Part shown: positions 8,583 to 18,233 of the stretch, one piece after another
How positions within the stretch are numbered: the first letter of the stretch is position 1
Layout: every line of letters begins with the position of its first letter
NCBI GenBank assembly: GCA_021163295.1
Contig: JAGGXD010000122.1
Coordinates: 1-45,333, forward strand
Length of the DNA stretch: 45,333 nt
Reading direction: 5' to 3'
Source: Bacteroidales bacterium
Lineage (GTDB): Bacteria > Bacteroidota > Bacteroidia > Bacteroidales > VadinHA17
Program-made: the position numbers and the translations under genes
Notes under the pieces: model-generated
Told to the model about the DNA's origin: nothing
What the model saw: the letters and a program-made list of their open reading frames with translations, nothing else
Databases searched by the model: none

Positions 8583-9908
8583 ATGGAAGTTTTTGTTAAA
8601 ATAGCCCAGTTACTTTTAAGCTTATCAATACTGGTTATCCTGCATGAAGCTGGACATTTTATGTTTGCCAAATTGTTTAAAACCCGTGTGGAAAAGTTCT
8701 ATTTATTCTTCGATCCATGGTTTTCATTATTGAAGTTCAAAAAGGGGGAAACGCAATATGGAATAGGATGGATACCGCTGGGTGGTTATGTTAAGATATC
8801 AGGGATGATTGATGAATCGATGGATAAGGAGCAAATGAAAAAGCCTGCTGAACCCTGGGAATTCAGATCAAAACCTTCGTGGCAACGGCTGATAATAATG
8901 CTGGGTGGTGTAATGGTAAATTTCCTGCTGGCTATTGTAATCTATATCATGGTGCTTTTTGTGTGGGGTGAAGAATATTTACCTACTGAGAATGTAAAAT
9001 ATGGGATACTGGTTGATTCAGTTGGTGTTGAAATGGGACTGAGAAACGGGGATAAAATCATAAGTGTTGATAACCAGGAGGTTGAAAATTTTTCCCAGAT
9101 TATTCCTGATATTTTATTAAATGAAAGAAAAACGATACAGGTAAAAAGAGATGGCAGGTTAATGGAGGTAAGAATACCTGAAAAATCAATACCTCTTCTT
9201 ATAAAAGGGAAAGGAAGGATTGATGTAAGGACACCATTTTCTCCCCTGATTGTTGCGGGTTTTATCAAAGAGTCACCAGCAAAAAATGCAGGATTACAAA
9301 CGGGCGATGAGATATTAGGACTTAACAATGAGATTTATAAATACTATGATCAATTTAAAAAGAAACTGGATGAAAATATAGGGGAAGAAGTTTCTTTGCA
9401 GATAAAACGAAATAGTAATAATTTAGAGATCCCGGTGGTGGTCAATAGCCAGGGGATGATAGGTATTAGAAGGGATATCAAGGATATTATTGAATTTAGG
9501 AGAATTGAATATGGCTTTTTTGAATCAATTCCTGCAGGTATTGCAAAAGGTGTAAAAACTTTGCAGGATTATTTGAAACAGATTAAACTTATCTTTTCAA
9601 AAGATACCAAAGCCTATGAATCACTGGGAGGTTTTATTACTATTGGAAGTATCTTCCCGGGAGTATGGGATTGGTACTCTTTCTGGAATCTTACAGCATT
9701 TTTGTCAATCATTCTTGCAATAATGAATGTTTTACCAATACCCGCATTGGATGGCGGTCATGTTATGTTTCTTTTATATGAAGTGATAACAGGCAGAAAA
9801 CCCGGTGACAAATTTATGGAATATGCCCAGATGACTGGGATGATCATCATACTTGCCTTGCTGTTATTTGCTAACGGGAATGATATTATAAGATGGTTAA
9901 ATAAATAG
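8583..9908 (+). CDS. rseP: RIP site-2 metalloprotease RseP (PDZ-containing)
   Basis: ILHEAGHFMFAKLFKTRVEKFYLFF, PDZ segments, NVLPIPALDGGHVMFLLYE. Confidence 0.95.
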   Translation: MEVFVKIAQLLLSLSILVILHEAGHFMFAKLFKTRVEKFYLFFDPWFSLLKFKKGETQYGIGWIPLGGYVKISGMIDESMDKEQMKKPAEPWEFRSKPSWQRLIIMLGGVMVNFLLAIVIYIMVLFVWGEEYLPTENVKYGILVDSVGVEMGLRNGDKIISVDNQEVENFSQIIPDILLNERKTIQVKRDGRLMEVRIPEKSIPLLIKGKGRIDVRTPFSPLIVAGFIKESPAKNAGLQTGDEILGLNNEIYKYYDQFKKKLDENIGEEVSLQIKRNSNNLEIPVVVNSQGMIGIRRDIKDIIEFRRIEYGFFESIPAGIAKGVKTLQDYLKQIKLIFSKDTKAYESLGGFITIGSIFPGVWDWYSFWNLTAFLSIILAIMNVLPIPALDGGHVMFLLYEVITGRKPGDKFMEYAQMTGMIIILALLLFANGNDIIRWLNK

Positions 9909-10007
9909 TAGTTGAGTGAATGGTTTTAAATAAAAAACCTTTGAATTAGGTTTAACAATGAAAATATTTTAAATTTGTATTACTAAAAATTAAAAACAAA
10001 AGGAAAC

Positions 10008-10208
10008 ATGATATCATTAATTATTGCCGGTTTTTTTGGTCCTCCTGAGATTATTTTAGTAGTTATTGTTGTTGTTATTTTGTTTGGTGGAAGAAAAATT
10101 CCTGAACTGATGAGAGGAATAGGACAGGGAATGAAAGAATTCAAGAAAGCAACAAAGGATAATAGTGATGACGAAAAGGAGGATAAGGAAAAGGAACAAA
10201 TTAAGTAG
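10008..10208 (+). CDS. tatA: Twin-arginine translocase subunit TatA/TatE
   Basis: [41 protein letters not shown]. Confidence 0.93.
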   Translation: MISLIIAGFFGPPEIILVVIVVVILFGGRKIPELMRGIGQGMKEFKKATKDNSDDEKEDKEKEQIK

Positions 10209-10246
10209 AGAAACTGAAAATATTCCTTTCTAAGATAGTTGTTATA

Positions 10247-10283
10247 CCTGCCGGTATTTTTATTAAATACCGGCAGGTTTTTT
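10247..10283 (+). terminator. Rho-independent terminator after tatA
   Basis: CCTGCCGGTATTT-ttatt-AAATACCGGCAGG followed by TTTTTT: 13-bp perfect stem. Confidence 0.93.
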
Positions 10284-10335
10284 ATGAAATTATATGAGCA
10301 ATTAGTATCTTACGGTTCTGAAAAATTTTAAACTT

Positions 10336-11340
10336 ATGAAAACCCGGAAATACTTTAATGGCGTTTTAATAGCAATTCTTGTTTCGTTACTGTTTTCCTG
10401 TAAAAGCGATAATACAAACGATGCAATTTTTTTACCAAAAATATCGGGAAAAACCGGTGAAGTATTAGTGATTTTACAAAAGGAGAAATGGGAAGGTGAC
10501 CCGGGGCAGACCTTCCGGGACCTTTTAGCACATGAGCAATATGGTCTTCCTCAGCCTGAACCGGTTTTCGATCTGGTGAATATCACACCTGGTGGTTTTT
10601 CGAAATTTCACCAACCACACAGAAATATTATCTTTTACAAAACGGGTAAGAATATTAAGAAGCCGAAAATTACAATACAGAAAAACAGATGGGCATATCC
10701 CCAGTTAATAATTAACATAGATGCGCCTGATGATGAATCTGCAATTGAGTTACTTAAACATAACGGGCATGAAATTGTTACACGGCTGAATACAAAAGAA
10801 CGTGCCCGATTGACCGCTTATTACAAAGGGTTAATGGACCCGGACATTGTAAAGAGTATTGAGGATAACCACCATTTGTTTTTAACAATCCCTACAGGGT
10901 ATAGTCTGGATGTTGATGAAGTGGATTTTGCATGGGTGGCTAACGAGCCTCAATTAATAAGTCAGGGTATTTTTATTTATCATTATCCTTATACAGATAC
11001 TAATACTTTTACACCTGAATATTTAATTGAAAAGAGAAATTATTTCTTGAAAAAATATGTTCCCGGACCAACGGATGGCACATATATGTCAACAGAAGAA
11101 ATGTTAAAACCTGAATTCAGTGAATTTGAGATGGAAGGCAGATATTTTGCTCAGCTACGAGGACTGTGGAAATTGGAAAATGGATTTATGGGAGGACCAT
11201 TTATTAGTTTATCAACTGTTGATGAGGTGACTAACATGGTGATAACTGTTGATGGTTTTGTATATGCTCCCGGTGAAAAGAAAAGAGAATTATTGCGTCA
11301 GATTGAAACAATCCTGTATACACTTAAACTTCAACTTTAA
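10336..11340 (+). CDS. DUF4837 family lipoprotein
   Basis: Lipoprotein signal (LVSLLFSC); SGKTGEVLVILQKEKWEGDPGQTFRDLL...YGLPQPEPVFDLVNITP...RNIIF resembles DUF4837 as I remember the family. Confidence 0.8.
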   Translation: MKTRKYFNGVLIAILVSLLFSCKSDNTNDAIFLPKISGKTGEVLVILQKEKWEGDPGQTFRDLLAHEQYGLPQPEPVFDLVNITPGGFSKFHQPHRNIIFYKTGKNIKKPKITIQKNRWAYPQLIINIDAPDDESAIELLKHNGHEIVTRLNTKERARLTAYYKGLMDPDIVKSIEDNHHLFLTIPTGYSLDVDEVDFAWVANEPQLISQGIFIYHYPYTDTNTFTPEYLIEKRNYFLKKYVPGPTDGTYMSTEEMLKPEFSEFEMEGRYFAQLRGLWKLENGFMGGPFISLSTVDEVTNMVITVDGFVYAPGEKKRELLRQIETILYTLKLQL

Positions 11341-12427
11341 ACTTTATTTCTGTGTAGGCCTGGTTTCTTAGCTGGGGTATAAATCCGGCTTCCCTTATTG
11401 CTGCCTGAATTCCTTCAGCATCAAATTTTTGTGAAGCACCGGCCGCGGAAACCACATTTTCTTCTATCATAATAGAACCGAAATCATTTGCCCCTGCATG
11501 CAGGCAGAGCTGACCGGTTGATTTTCCAACAGTAAGCCATGAAGCCTGAATATTGTTTATGTTAAGCAGAAATATTCTGCTTATAGCAATAGTGCGTATA
11601 TATTCCTCTGAGGTGATACAGTTTTTAATATTGTACATTTTATTTAATACTGTCCCCTGGTCCTGGAAGGGCCATGGGATAAATGCAATAAACCCCGGAC
11701 TGGCATCTGGTTTTTCCGATTGGACATCCCGTATGACTTTTAAGTGAGTAATGCGGTCTTTCCTTGATTCAATATGCCCGAACATCATGGTTGCAGAAGT
11801 AACCAGGTTCATTTTATGTGCCTCTCTCATTACATCGAGCCATTCCCGGGTATTTGCTTTTAACGGAGAAACCTCCTTTCGTATATGATCACATAGAATT
11901 TCTGCACCGGCTCCGGGCAGACTATCAAGCCCTGCACTTACCAGTTCTTCAAGTACTTTGCGGAACGGAAGTTTCTCTTTTTTAGCTATATGGACAATCT
12001 CCGGCGGGCCTAATGCATGGAGTTTTAATTCCGGGTATAATTCTTTTAGCATGCTAAATAACTGTGTATAAAATGCTAAACCTTGCAGGGGATGAAGTCC
12101 ACCCTGTAAGAGTAGTTGATTGCCTCCATGACGAAAAAGTGCTTCAATCTTTTCTTTGTATTCATCAATTGTTGTAACATAACTTTCGGGGTCATTCTTT
12201 TCGCGGTAAAAGTTGCAGAATTTGCATTTTGAATAACAGATGTTTGTAATATTTACATTCCGGTCAATGATCCATGTTACCTTTTTTCCGGGATTTAACT
12301 TCTGTCTTATCTGATTGGCAACAAATATCAATTCATCGGAAGGAGCATTAGTATAGAGATACAATCCTTCTTCCGGAGTTATAAACTTAAGGTTGAGAGC
12401 TTTTGAATATATTGATTCGAAATTCAA
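11324..12427 (-). CDS. mqnC: Radical SAM menaquinone (futalosine pathway) enzyme, most likely dehypoxanthine futalosine cyclase MqnC
   Basis: IDRNVNITNICYSKCKFCNFYREK (radical SAM CxxxCxxC), LLLQGGLHPLQGL, LDSLPGAGAEILCD, TSATMMFGHIE. Confidence 0.85.
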   Translation of the reverse strand: MNFESIYSKALNLKFITPEEGLYLYTNAPSDELIFVANQIRQKLNPGKKVTWIIDRNVNITNICYSKCKFCNFYREKNDPESYVTTIDEYKEKIEALFRHGGNQLLLQGGLHPLQGLAFYTQLFSMLKELYPELKLHALGPPEIVHIAKKEKLPFRKVLEELVSAGLDSLPGAGAEILCDHIRKEVSPLKANTREWLDVMREAHKMNLVTSATMMFGHIESRKDRITHLKVIRDVQSEKPDASPGFIAFIPWPFQDQGTVLNKMYNIKNCITSEEYIRTIAISRIFLLNINNIQASWLTVGKSTGQLCLHAGANDFGSIMIEENVVSAAGASQKFDAEGIQAAIREAGFIPQLRNQAYTEIKFKVEV

Positions 12428-12559
12428 TTTTTTTCTACGCCAATTGTTAATTTAAAACAACAAAACTAATATAAAAAACACATATAAATTTTTATTAATT
12501 TTGCTTTTTATAAAAAGGTGATTAGGTGAGTTAAGGTAAATAGTAAAAAAACTTAAAAT

Positions 12560-14014
12560 ATGGATTTAAAATATTCACTAATAAAAGATATCCCCGGAAA
12601 GAAATCTGTGATATATCTTATTCGTAAAGATAATAACCTCAGTCGTTTCGCTTTTACCGGGGAGGAGCGTAAATATATTACAGAACAGATAAAAGATGGG
12701 GAGAAACAGGTTTCTGTCAATTCTTATAATAGGTGGAGTTACATACAGGTTATTGATAAAGAAACCGATCCCGGCAAACAGCGTGAAAAATGCAGAAGAG
12801 CAGGTAGTGAATATTCAATATTGCTTAAAAAGCATAAACATAGTGAAATTGTTTTAGCAGATGCCGTGAAAGAACCGGAACTAATTCTTGCTTTTGCTGA
12901 AGGGTTAGTGTTAGGTAACTATGGTTTTCTAAGATATTTTGGCGAAAAAGCAGAAAAAAAACATCCGTTAAAAAGTATATTGATGGTTTCAGATAAGCTG
13001 GATAAGCAGGAGGTGGATGTTTTAAAAGCTTTAAATGAGGCAGTTTATTTTGTTCGTGATATGGTTAATGAACCTTTATCATTCATGAATGCTGTTCAAT
13101 TTTCGGAAACTGTAAAACAATTGGGCATTTCTAGTGGTTTTTCAGTTGAGGTTTTTAATAAGAAGAAAATTGAATCATTGAAAATGGGTGGTTTACTTGC
13201 TGTGAACAGAGGAAGTATTGATCCACCTACATTTACTGTATTGGAATGGATGCCTGATAATGCAGTTAATAAAAAGCCATTGGTTTTAGTTGGGAAAGGA
13301 GTAGTTTTTGATACAGGTGGTTTAAGCTTGAAGCCAACCCAAAACAGTATGGATTATATGAAATCGGATATGAGTGGTGCTGCTGCTGTTGCAGGAGTGT
13401 TGTATGCAATTGCAAAATCAAAAATTCCGGTAAAAGTTATTGGTTTATTGCCTGCAACAGATAACCGCCCAGATGGAAATGCTGTAGCACCGGGTGATGT
13501 TATTACTATGTATAGTGGGAAGACTGTGGAAGTATTAAATACTGATGCTGAAGGAAGACTGATTTTGGCTGATGCTATAAGTTATGCCGGCAAATATAAA
13601 CCTGAGCTGATAATTGATATTGCCACTCTTACAGGTTCAGCAGCATTGGCAATTGGAAGGTTTGGAATTGTTGGTATGGGAAATGCTAAAAGCAAATACA
13701 TGAAATCTCTTATACATAGCGGTGACTATGTTCATGAACGGATCGTGGAATTTCCATTTTGGGAAGAATTTGATAAATTACTCGAATCGGATATCGCTGA
13801 TCTGAAAAATATTGCCGAACGTGATGCAGGTGCAATAACTGCAGGGAAATTTCTCGAACAGTTTACCGGCTATCCGCTAATTCATCTTGATATAGCCGGT
13901 CCGGCATTCCTTAAAAAAGCAAATTCATACCAGGGTAAAGGAGCTACTGCTATTGGTGTCAGGTTATTGTTTGATTTCATACGCAATTTTCCGAATCTTT
14001 TTAAAAAAGGATAG
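12560..14014 (+). CDS. pepA: M17 leucyl aminopeptidase family protein
   Basis: LVGKGVVFDTGGLSLKP, MKSDMSGAAAVAGVLYA, NTDAEGRLILADAISYA. Confidence 0.93.
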   Translation: MDLKYSLIKDIPGKKSVIYLIRKDNNLSRFAFTGEERKYITEQIKDGEKQVSVNSYNRWSYIQVIDKETDPGKQREKCRRAGSEYSILLKKHKHSEIVLADAVKEPELILAFAEGLVLGNYGFLRYFGEKAEKKHPLKSILMVSDKLDKQEVDVLKALNEAVYFVRDMVNEPLSFMNAVQFSETVKQLGISSGFSVEVFNKKKIESLKMGGLLAVNRGSIDPPTFTVLEWMPDNAVNKKPLVLVGKGVVFDTGGLSLKPTQNSMDYMKSDMSGAAAVAGVLYAIAKSKIPVKVIGLLPATDNRPDGNAVAPGDVITMYSGKTVEVLNTDAEGRLILADAISYAGKYKPELIIDIATLTGSAALAIGRFGIVGMGNAKSKYMKSLIHSGDYVHERIVEFPFWEEFDKLLESDIADLKNIAERDAGAITAGKFLEQFTGYPLIHLDIAGPAFLKKANSYQGKGATAIGVRLLFDFIRNFPNLFKKG

Positions 14015-14073
14015 GTAATCATTAATTGGAATTACTAACTTTCGGAGTTATTTTCGTAAGTAGAACCGGTATT

Positions 14074-15138
14074 ATGGAACATAAAAAGATAAAAGTTGGA
14101 ATTACACAGGGTGATATTAATGGTATTAGTTATGAGGTTATTATTAAAACACTTGAGGATAACAGGATTAGTGAAATGTGTACCCCGATTCTGTATGGAT
14201 CTCCGAAAGTGGCGGCTTATCACCGGAAAGCAATCAAAATACCCAATTTCAGTTTTAACCACATTAAATTACCTGAAGAAGCAAATAATAAAAGGGCAAA
14301 TATTATTAATATTCTTGATGATTCCGTAAGGGTTGAACTGGGAAAATCAACCAGGGAAGCGGGGCAGGCATCTTTTAAAAGCATGGAAATGGCCGTTAGT
14401 GATCTTATAAATGAAAGAATTGATGTTCTGGTAACAGCTCCCATAAATAAAAATAATATTCAATCGGATAATTTTAATTTCCCGGGTCATACAGAGTATC
14501 TTGAAAGCTTTTTTGAAGAAAAGGAAGCTTTAATGATAATGGCCAGTGACTTGTTGAGAGTTGGTGTTGTTACTACTCATATACCGGTAGCACAGATACC
14601 TGAAAATATTACAAAGGATAATATTCTTAATAAATTGAAACTTCTTGAGCAATCATTAATTCAGGATTTCGGGGTTCATAAGCCGAGAATTGCCGTATTA
14701 GGTCTGAATCCACATGCCGGCGATGAGGGAGTAATAGGATCTGAAGAAATTGAAATTATAATACCGGCTATTGAAGCAGCAAAAGAGGAGAAAATTCTCG
14801 CATTTGGTCCCTACTCGGCGGATGGTTTTTTCGGGTCTGATAATTACTCAAAGTTTGATGCTGTTCTGGCTATGTATCACGATCAGGGTCTTGCTCCCTT
14901 CAAGGCTCTTGTTCCTGGAGCAGGTGTAAATTTTACAGCCGGTCTTCCAATAATTCGTACGTCACCTGCTCATGGTACAGCTTATGAGCTTGCCGGGCAG
15001 GGAATTGCTTCACCCGACTCTTTCAGAAATGCATTATACATGGCTTGTGATATTTATAAGAACAGGAAAGCATATGCAAAGAATACATCAAATCCGATGG
15101 AGTCAAGTACATATGAAGACGCTCCTGCTCAGGATTAA
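14074..15138 (+). CDS. pdxA: 4-hydroxythreonine-4-phosphate dehydrogenase (ATG at 14074 preferred over the TTG at 14026)
   Basis: MEHKKIKVGITQGDINGISYEVIIKTL, TAPINKNNIQ, FPGHTEYLESFF, LGLNPHAGDEGVIGSEE, MYHDQGLAPFKAL, RTSPAHGTAYELAGQG. Confidence 0.95.
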   Translation: MEHKKIKVGITQGDINGISYEVIIKTLEDNRISEMCTPILYGSPKVAAYHRKAIKIPNFSFNHIKLPEEANNKRANIINILDDSVRVELGKSTREAGQASFKSMEMAVSDLINERIDVLVTAPINKNNIQSDNFNFPGHTEYLESFFEEKEALMIMASDLLRVGVVTTHIPVAQIPENITKDNILNKLKLLEQSLIQDFGVHKPRIAVLGLNPHAGDEGVIGSEEIEIIIPAIEAAKEEKILAFGPYSADGFFGSDNYSKFDAVLAMYHDQGLAPFKALVPGAGVNFTAGLPIIRTSPAHGTAYELAGQGIASPDSFRNALYMACDIYKNRKAYAKNTSNPMESSTYEDAPAQD

Positions 15139-15316
15139 TATTTATAGTTATGCTTTTTAAATATGTTCAGGAACCTATGAGTTTTACTATTCTGCTAAAT
15201 AACATACAATTAATAATTTTATAACATCCCTGTTAAGTAATAGCAATCTTAATTTTTTAGTAATTTTGCTTCAATTGTTCTTACATTAAAGTTACAACCA
15301 TAAAAAAATCAATATC

Positions 15317-17590
15317 ATGGCAAAAATCACACGTCAAGTAGCACTTGATTATCATTCAAAAGGCAGACCGGGAAAGATTGAAGTGATCCCGACTACATCT
15401 TACAGTACACAAACAGATTTATCTCTGGCATATACTCCGGGGGTAGCTGAACCTTGCTGGGAAATAGAAGCTAATCCTGATGAAGCTTATAAATATACTA
15501 TAAAGGGAAACCTGGTTGCTGTTATTTCCAACGGAACCGCTGTTCTTGGTCTTGGTGATATTGGCGCCCTGGCAGGCAAACCTGTTATGGAAGGGAAAGG
15601 ATTACTGTTTAAAGTTTTTTCTGATGTGGATGTTTTTGATATAGAGGTAGATGAGAAAGACATTGATAAGATTATCGATATTGTAAAAGCAATTTCCCCT
15701 ACCTTTGGAGGGATCAACCTGGAAGACATAAAAGCTCCTGAGTGTTTTGAAATTGAAAAAAGATTGATAGATGAATTAGATATTCCTGTATTTCATGATG
15801 ATCAGCATGGTACGGCAATTATTTCAGGGGCAGGTTTAATGAACGCTCTTGAGCTGGTTGGGAAGAAAATAGAAGATGTAAAAATTGCGATAAACGGGGC
15901 AGGAGCAGCTGCAATATCTTGTTCTAAGCTTTATATGGCACTTGGAGCAAAACGGGAGAATATTGTTATGCTTGACAGTAAAGGTGTTATAAATAGAAAA
16001 AGAAAGGACCTGAATAAATATAAAAAGGAGTTTGTTACTGATAGGGATATTAGCACACTTGCAGAAGCAGTGAAAGATGCAGATGTTTTTCTTGGATTAT
16101 CGGTTGGGGGTGTGTTAACCAAAGAAATGGTAAAAACCATGGCACCTGATCCGGTAGTTTTTGCTATGGCTAATCCTGATCCTGAAATATCTTATGAAGA
16201 TGCTACTGGAGCCAGGGATGATATTATTATGGCTACAGGTCGTTCCGATTATCCAAACCAGGTGAATAATGTACTTGGGTTCCCCTTTATTTTCAGGGGA
16301 GCTCTTGATGTCAGAGCTACAGCAATCAATGATGAGATGAAGATTGCTGCTTCGTATGCTCTTGCTGCACTGGCTAAGGAGCCGGTCCCTGAAACGGTTA
16401 TCAAAGCGTATGGCGTCAAAAATATAATTTACGGAAGAGATTATATTATACCAAAACCGCTTGATCCGCGATTGATATCTAAAGTTGCACCTGCTGTAGC
16501 AAAAGCTGCAATTGAAACAGGTGTTGCCGGGAAAAAGATAACGGACTGGGATGCATATTGCCAGGAACTTGATAAACGTCTGGGTCATGAGAATGTCTTG
16601 CTTAGAAATATTCAGAATATGGCAAGTAACGATCCAAAACAGATAGTCTTTGCTGAAGGTGATAACCCAAGGATACTGAAAGCTGTACAGGCTGTTGTTC
16701 ATGAAGGTATTGCTAAGCCTGTTCTTTTGGGAAACAAAAAGAAAATTGCTGATCTTATTAATGAAAATGCTCTCGAACTGCATGATGTCCCGGTTATTGA
16801 TTACCAGTCTTTGGAGGAATCAGGAAGAAGAGAAAAATTTGCTGAGCTGATATTTAAGAAAAGAAAAAGAAAAGGAATTACCTATGATGAGGCTTTGGAA
16901 AGTGTTCAAAACCGTAATTATTTTGGTGTTATGATGGTTGAAAGTGGAGAAGCTGACGCATTTATTTCAGGTTTTTCAAGCAAGTATGCTGATACTATCA
17001 GACCTGCACTTCAGTTAGTTGGAACAGACAGCACACTGAGACATATTGCAGGAATGTATATTGTAAATACGAAGAAAAGGACCTACTTCTTCTCTGATAC
17101 AACTGTGAATACAAATCCTACTGCACAAACCCTGGTGGATACTACATTGCTTACAGCTGAAAAGATTCGCTGCTATAATGTTGAACCAAGGATTGCTCTT
17201 GTTTCATATTCCAACTTTGGAGCATTCAGGGATGGAAGTCCGGGAATGGTTCGTGAAGCAGTAGAAATACTACACCGTGATTATCCCGATTTAATCGTTG
17301 ACGGAGAAATGCAGGCTAATTTTGCGCTTAATCAGAAACTTAGAAAAAACAAATTTCCTTTTAGTAAATTATCTGACACAGATGTTAATACTATTATTTT
17401 CCCAAATCTTGATTCAGGAAATATTGCATACAAAATGATGCAGGAGATAGGGAATGCTCAGGTTATAGGACCTGTATTAATGGGACTTAAGAAACCTATT
17501 CATATCCTCCAGTTAGAGAGTTCAGAAAAAGAGATCGTAAATATGGCGGCTATAGCATGTGTGGATGCTCAGAGAGTGAACAATGAATAG
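15317..17590 (+). CDS. maeB: NADP-dependent malic enzyme with C-terminal phosphotransacetylase-like domain (MaeB type)
   Basis: [54 protein letters not shown]-terminal PTA-like region ([17 protein letters not shown]...[11 protein letters not shown]). Confidence 0.97.
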   Translation: MAKITRQVALDYHSKGRPGKIEVIPTTSYSTQTDLSLAYTPGVAEPCWEIEANPDEAYKYTIKGNLVAVISNGTAVLGLGDIGALAGKPVMEGKGLLFKVFSDVDVFDIEVDEKDIDKIIDIVKAISPTFGGINLEDIKAPECFEIEKRLIDELDIPVFHDDQHGTAIISGAGLMNALELVGKKIEDVKIAINGAGAAAISCSKLYMALGAKRENIVMLDSKGVINRKRKDLNKYKKEFVTDRDISTLAEAVKDADVFLGLSVGGVLTKEMVKTMAPDPVVFAMANPDPEISYEDATGARDDIIMATGRSDYPNQVNNVLGFPFIFRGALDVRATAINDEMKIAASYALAALAKEPVPETVIKAYGVKNIIYGRDYIIPKPLDPRLISKVAPAVAKAAIETGVAGKKITDWDAYCQELDKRLGHENVLLRNIQNMASNDPKQIVFAEGDNPRILKAVQAVVHEGIAKPVLLGNKKKIADLINENALELHDVPVIDYQSLEESGRREKFAELIFKKRKRKGITYDEALESVQNRNYFGVMMVESGEADAFISGFSSKYADTIRPALQLVGTDSTLRHIAGMYIVNTKKRTYFFSDTTVNTNPTAQTLVDTTLLTAEKIRCYNVEPRIALVSYSNFGAFRDGSPGMVREAVEILHRDYPDLIVDGEMQANFALNQKLRKNKFPFSKLSDTDVNTIIFPNLDSGNIAYKMMQEIGNAQVIGPVLMGLKKPIHILQLESSEKEIVNMAAIACVDAQRVNNE

Positions 17591-17626
17591 TTCCTTAATT
17601 AATCTTTTTATTTAATCCGGTTACTT

Positions 17627-18208
17627 ATGTACGAGTATATTCAGGGCAAATTAACAGAAGTAAGTCCTACTTATGCTGTTATTGAAGCTGGTGATATTGG
17701 GTATTTTATCAATATTTCCCTTAATACCTTTTCGAATATTTCCGGCAAGAATGAAATAAAATTGTTTATCCATCAAATCGTAAGGGAAGATGCTCAATTC
17801 TTATACGGATTTGCTGATAAGCACGAACGGGAAATTTTCAGGATGCTGATATCAGTGTCTGGAATTGGAGCAAATACAGCCCGGTTAATGCTTTCGTCAC
17901 TTTCTCCGTCCGAACTCAGTAAAGCAATTATGGAAGCAGATATTAATTTGTTGAGAAGTATAAAAGGTATTGGAGCCAAATCAGCTCAAAGAGTGGTTGT
18001 AGACCTCAAGGAAAAGGTTGGAAGATCAGACGATGTAAGTGAAATTTTCAACGAAGAAAGCAATACTTTGAAAGAAGAATCGTTATCTGCTTTAGTAATG
18101 CTGGGATTCTCAAAAGCTTCTGTCCAAAAAGTTCTGGATAAGATCCTTAGGGAAGAACGGGATATTACTGTTGAGGAGCTGGTGAAGAAAGCATTGAAAA
18201 GTCTGTAA
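17627..18208 (+). CDS. ruvA: Holliday junction branch migration protein RuvA
   Basis: MYEYIQGKLTEVSPTYAVIEAGDIGYFINIS; ISVSGIGANTARLMLS; IKGIGAKSAQRVVVDLKEK. Confidence 0.97.
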   Translation: MYEYIQGKLTEVSPTYAVIEAGDIGYFINISLNTFSNISGKNEIKLFIHQIVREDAQFLYGFADKHEREIFRMLISVSGIGANTARLMLSSLSPSELSKAIMEADINLLRSIKGIGAKSAQRVVVDLKEKVGRSDDVSEIFNEESNTLKEESLSALVMLGFSKASVQKVLDKILREERDITVEELVKKALKSL

Positions 18209-18233
18209 AGCTCTGATAATATTTCCGTGGCAC

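Noticed and set aside
16115-16783. 222-aa antisense ORF within maeB
   Set aside because: Long but antisense to a well-conserved malic enzyme/PTA junction; C/N/F/S-rich composition typical of shadow ORFs in AT-rich genes
15317-17590. maeB malic enzyme-PTA fusion and lpxC-fabZ fusion as novelties
   Set aside because: Both domain fusions are well known (MaeB-type enzymes; LpxC-FabZ in Bacteroidota)
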